The notes under the pieces are model-generated. The model was given only the letters and a program-made list of their open reading frames with translations, had not been told where the DNA came from and did no database searches. This document shows positions 45,243 to 47,915 of a stretch of DNA of 47,915 nt, in pieces. Made by a program: the position numbers and the translations under genes. The DNA is from Burkholderiales bacterium (GTDB taxonomy: Bacteria; Pseudomonadota; Gammaproteobacteria; Burkholderiales; Burkholderiaceae_C), in assembly GCA_016195825.1 (NCBI GenBank), contig JACPYV010000145.1:1-47915 (forward strand), read 5' to 3'. Positions within the stretch are counted from its first letter, which is position 1. Every line of letters begins with the position of its first letter.

Positions 45243-45335
45243 GGCAAAAGCTTGGTTCGTGCAGCGCATCGTGAGGCAAAAGTTGCGGCCTGCACAGGAT
45301 CGCCACGTCACGTCATTGATGCCAAACTTTCCGCA

Positions 45336-45346
45336 ATCCGGCGGAT
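45336..45346. promoter_or_regulatory. Candidate LysR site upstream of the LysR gene
   Basis: ATCCG-G-CGGAT is an 11-bp inverted repeat 18 bases before the LysR ATG, in the 122-bp gap shared with the divergent SnoaL-like gene. It is placed where LysR regulators usually bind, but it does not have the usual T-N11-A form. Confidence 0.35.
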
Positions 45347-45364
45347 GATGTTTTTGGGAACCGT

Positions 45365-46252
45365 ATGGGCATCGACAAGCTGAAGGCCATCACCTACTTT
45401 GTGCGCACCGTGCAGGCCAGCAGCTTTGCTGCTGCGGCCCGCGAGATCGATGTCAGCCCTTCGGCGCTGAGCAAGGCGCTCACGTCACTTGAAGGCGAGA
45501 TCGGATTCACCTTGTTCGCCCGGTCCACGCGCAAGCTGTCACTGACCGCTGACGGTGAGGCCTACCACGCCTGCTGCCACGACATCCTCCAGCAGCTCGA
45601 AGCCAGCGAGCTGTCTGCCCGGCGCGGTCTGTTGCGCGCGCATGGCACCTTGCGCTTTGGAGTGCACCCCGCCATGCGCTTCGCGCTGTTGCCGCGCCTC
45701 GACGGTTTTCTCGCCCAGCACCCCGACTTGAAGCTGGACATGATTTCTTCCAATGCCTATTCTGCGCTGTTCGATCACGGCCTGGACGTCGTGCTTTGCA
45801 TCGGCGAACTGCCGGACTCCAGCCTCGTTGCAGCCCGCCTTGGATGGGCCCAGTTCGTCATTTGCGCGTCGCCCGCCTATTTGGCGCGGCGGGGCACGCC
45901 GGCAGATCCAGAAGCCTTGGACGCGCACGACGCTATCGTCTACACAATGCCCGACGAAGAAGCGGCCACACGATGGGAGATGCAGCGTGGCACGCAACGG
46001 CGTGTCGTCTCGCCCTCCATTCGCCTCGCCGTGCGCGACGGTGCCGGCGCCATCGATGCTGCGATCAATGGCTGTGGACTGGCGCGGCCGTACGAGCTGG
46101 CCGTGCGTCCCTCGCTCCAGTCTGGCGTGTTGCGCCGCGTGCTGCCGGAATGGGAAAGCCCACGGCAGCCCGTCTATGCCGTCGTGTCGAACAATCGGCG
46201 CCAGCCCGCCAAAGTCAGGGCTTTCATTGAATTCGCCCGAACGGTGGTGTGA
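45365..46252 (+). CDS. LysR-family transcriptional regulator
   Basis: This 295-residue regulator has an N-terminal winged helix (YFVRTVQASSFAAAAREIDV, SPSALSKALTSLE; residues about 11-43) and a substrate-binding domain (LRFGVHPAMRFALLPRLDGFLAQHPDLKLD). It is divergent from the SnoaL-TctC unit, which it probably controls, and convergent with the halogenase gene 55 bases away. The effector is unknown. Confidence 0.92.
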   Translation: MGIDKLKAITYFVRTVQASSFAAAAREIDVSPSALSKALTSLEGEIGFTLFARSTRKLSLTADGEAYHACCHDILQQLEASELSARRGLLRAHGTLRFGVHPAMRFALLPRLDGFLAQHPDLKLDMISSNAYSALFDHGLDVVLCIGELPDSSLVAARLGWAQFVICASPAYLARRGTPADPEALDAHDAIVYTMPDEEAATRWEMQRGTQRRVVSPSIRLAVRDGAGAIDAAINGCGLARPYELAVRPSLQSGVLRRVLPEWESPRQPVYAVVSNNRRQPAKVRAFIEFARTVV

Positions 46253-46307
46253 CCGCAGCCATGCCGTTCGTCACGATGGGTCGGCGGCTGCCAGAAGCGC
46301 GCAGCGC

Positions 46308-47849
46308 CTACATCCGCGTTGCGGGGCAGTAGCGGCGGATGAACTCTGCATGCTCCGGCATCACCGCCACGCAGTCTGCGATCGTGTCGGACACGCCCTT
46401 GAAGTAGGCGGCCGTTTCCTCGACTCCTTGCAGTTCGGCCAGCGCCAGCCAGCCCTTGGGGCGCAAGTTCTGGCCCTCCATCACCTCGAGCCAGCTGGGC
46501 TCGCGGAACAGATCGCCGTTCACATCGGCCAGGCGCCCGCTCGCGGCATACAGCGCCATGCGCCGGCGCAGGTTTTCTGGAACGGGCATGTTGGCGCAAG
46601 CCTTCCAGAAGCCGGTGCCGTCGCTGTCGTCGTGCTGGTTCAGGTGGTAGTGCAGCACGATGAAGTCACGCACGTACTCGTAGCGCTCGCGACTCTGGCG
46701 GTTGTATTCGGCGATCTCCACCGCATCAAAGCCGCGGTGCGGGAAGGCCTCGATCAGCTTGGCCACGCCCATCTGGATCAGATGCAGAGCGGTCGACTCC
46801 AGGGGCTCGACGAAGCCCGCAGACATGCCGATGGCGACGACGTTGCGGTTCCACGCCTGCTGGCGCATGCCGGTGCGGAACTTGATGAGGCGCGGGTCAG
46901 CCAGCGGCTGGCCATCCAGGTGCTTTAGCAGCACGCCGGCCGCCTCGTCGTCGCTGACATGCCGGCTCGAATAGACGTGGCCATTGCCCACGCGGTGCTG
47001 CAGCGGGATGCGCCATTGCCAGCCGGCCCGGTGCGCGGTAGCCCGCGTGTAGGGCAGCAGCGGGGCCGTGCTTTCGCTGGGCACGGCCACGGCGCGGTCG
47101 CAGGGCAGCCAGTGGCCCCAGTCCTCGAAGCCGGTACCCAGGGTTTTTTCGATTAGCAGGCTGGCGAAGCCGGAGCAGTCCAGGAAGAGGTCGCCCTCCA
47201 CAAGTTCACCGCTCTCCATCTGCACGGCGCGCACATGGCCTTTGGTCGACCCCGGCTCTTCGTTCAGCAGCACACGCTGGACCTTGCCCTCAGTGCGGCG
47301 CACGCCGCGCTGCTCGCTCAGGGCGCGTAGGTGCTTGGCATAGAGCGACGCATCGAAGTGGTAGGCGTAGCCCAGCGCCGCCATCGGCGAGTTCTGCATG
47401 TCAGGCCGCGGCAGTATGAAGCGATTCGCGCGGGCTGCCATGTTGGAGATGGCGTACGCGTCCAGCGGCAGCGCGCGCCCCAGCGCCCGCAGGCGCAGCC
47501 AGTATTGCGAAAAGTCCACCGGCCACAACGCCTCCTTTCCCACACCGCCGAAGCCGTGGAAATAGCGCTCGCCAGGCCGGCCCCAGTTGACGAACTCGAT
47601 GCCTAGCTTGAAGGTGCCTTGCGTCTTCCTCAGGAATTCAGCCTCGTCGATCCTGGCCAGGCCGTTGAACATGCGGATGGGCGGGATGGTGGCCTCGCCG
47701 ACGCCGATGATGCCGATCTCATCGGACTCGACGAGGCGGATCTCGTAAGGGGGTTTCAGGACTGCGCTCAAGGCCGCGGCCGACATCCAGCCCGCCGCGC
47801 CGCCGCCGACGATCACCACCCGCTGCAGCGGCTTGGCCCAGTTCTCCAT
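46308..47849 (-). CDS. Flavin-dependent tryptophan-halogenase family protein
   Basis: This 513-residue FAD-dependent halogenase has the flavin-binding loop GGGAAGW (15-21), the catalytic lysine in TFKLGIEF (Lys81, equivalent to Lys79 of PrnA), the halogenase signature WxWxIP (WQWRIP, 277-282) and the PLEST segment with Glu351. All residues needed for halogenation appear present. In sugar-using proteobacteria, members of this family often lie next to TonB receptors and may halogenate substrates other than free tryptophan. ATG at 47849 is preferred (GGGGA upstream) over 47873. No flavin reductase is visible, and the gene upstream lies outside the window. Confidence 0.92.
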   Translation of the reverse strand: MENWAKPLQRVVIVGGGAAGWMSAAALSAVLKPPYEIRLVESDEIGIIGVGEATIPPIRMFNGLARIDEAEFLRKTQGTFKLGIEFVNWGRPGERYFHGFGGVGKEALWPVDFSQYWLRLRALGRALPLDAYAISNMAARANRFILPRPDMQNSPMAALGYAYHFDASLYAKHLRALSEQRGVRRTEGKVQRVLLNEEPGSTKGHVRAVQMESGELVEGDLFLDCSGFASLLIEKTLGTGFEDWGHWLPCDRAVAVPSESTAPLLPYTRATAHRAGWQWRIPLQHRVGNGHVYSSRHVSDDEAAGVLLKHLDGQPLADPRLIKFRTGMRQQAWNRNVVAIGMSAGFVEPLESTALHLIQMGVAKLIEAFPHRGFDAVEIAEYNRQSRERYEYVRDFIVLHYHLNQHDDSDGTGFWKACANMPVPENLRRRMALYAASGRLADVNGDLFREPSWLEVMEGQNLRPKGWLALAELQGVEETAAYFKGVSDTIADCVAVMPEHAEFIRRYCPATRM

Positions 47850-47915
47850 TCGATGTCCCCGTTCTTGTGGCACACGAGTCTAGGGACGTGCACCGTGTTC
47901 GGCATGGTCGCTATC

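Noticed and set aside
47890..47915. Partial operator-like sequence upstream of the halogenase at the right edge
   Set aside because: GATAGCG on the minus strand resembles half of a sugar-regulator site, but the other half would lie outside the window.

Overview
The window is about 48 kb of GC-rich bacterial chromosome, densely coded, with many 4-base ATGA gene overlaps. It reads as a betaproteobacterium of the order Burkholderiales, probably near Roseateles, Mitsuaria or Rubrivivax. That placement is inferred from the gene families (orphan TctC-type binding proteins, TonB-dependent sugar receptors, a fused pabB-pabC, a DEAD-box helicase with a long RG tail) and from codon and GC character. 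No rRNA, tRNA, CRISPR array, integrase or insertion sequence was recognised. Functions are assigned from motifs and family memory, not from database searches.

Layout. (1) 1-1256: the 3' part of an MHS-type proton symporter, closed by a terminator. (2) 1428-8753: a sucrose locus with a LacI-type repressor, a perfect 16-bp palindromic operator, a TonB-dependent receptor, a PfkB fructokinase, a sucrose-type MFS permease (broken here by a one-base frameshift) and a GH13 sucrose phosphorylase. (3) 8809-18113: miscellaneous genes: a sensor kinase divergent from an orphan periplasmic binding protein, an atypical SDR, a penicillin-acylase-type hydrolase with a possible ATT start, a CsgG-like lipoprotein, a second SDR, a family-3 binding protein and small membrane proteins. 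(4) 18117-23708: housekeeping genes. M48 protease, pterin dehydratase, RsgA and a DUF3047 lipoprotein form an overlapping operon, divergent from oligoribonuclease and the fused aminodeoxychorismate synthase/lyase. (5) 23693-28319: an SDR and an XRE/MmyB-type regulator sharing a divergent control region, a DUF2087 protein, and a DEAD-box helicase with a long leader and a strong terminator. (6) 28317-41681: a (gluco)mannan or beta-glucan utilisation locus. A six-gene minus-strand operon (ABC binding protein, two permeases, a double SGNH/CE2 esterase, an AGE-family isomerase, a GH5 glucanase) is divergent from a GH2 beta-mannosidase and a large TonB-dependent receptor. (7) 41764-47849: MerR regulator plus methyltransferase; SnoaL-like protein plus TctC protein divergent from a LysR regulator; and a flavin-dependent halogenase.

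How the genes work together. Sucrose probably crosses the outer membrane through the receptor and the inner membrane through the MFS permease. It is then split by phosphate into glucose 1-phosphate and fructose, and the fructokinase phosphorylates the fructose. In the mannan locus, secreted esterase and GH5 enzymes would deacetylate and cut the polymer, the receptor and ABC system would import oligosaccharides, and cytoplasmic beta-mannosidase would release mannose. If the AGE protein is a mannose isomerase, mannose becomes fructose, which the sucrose-locus fructokinase could also use. The halogenase at the right edge belongs to a family often found near such receptors.
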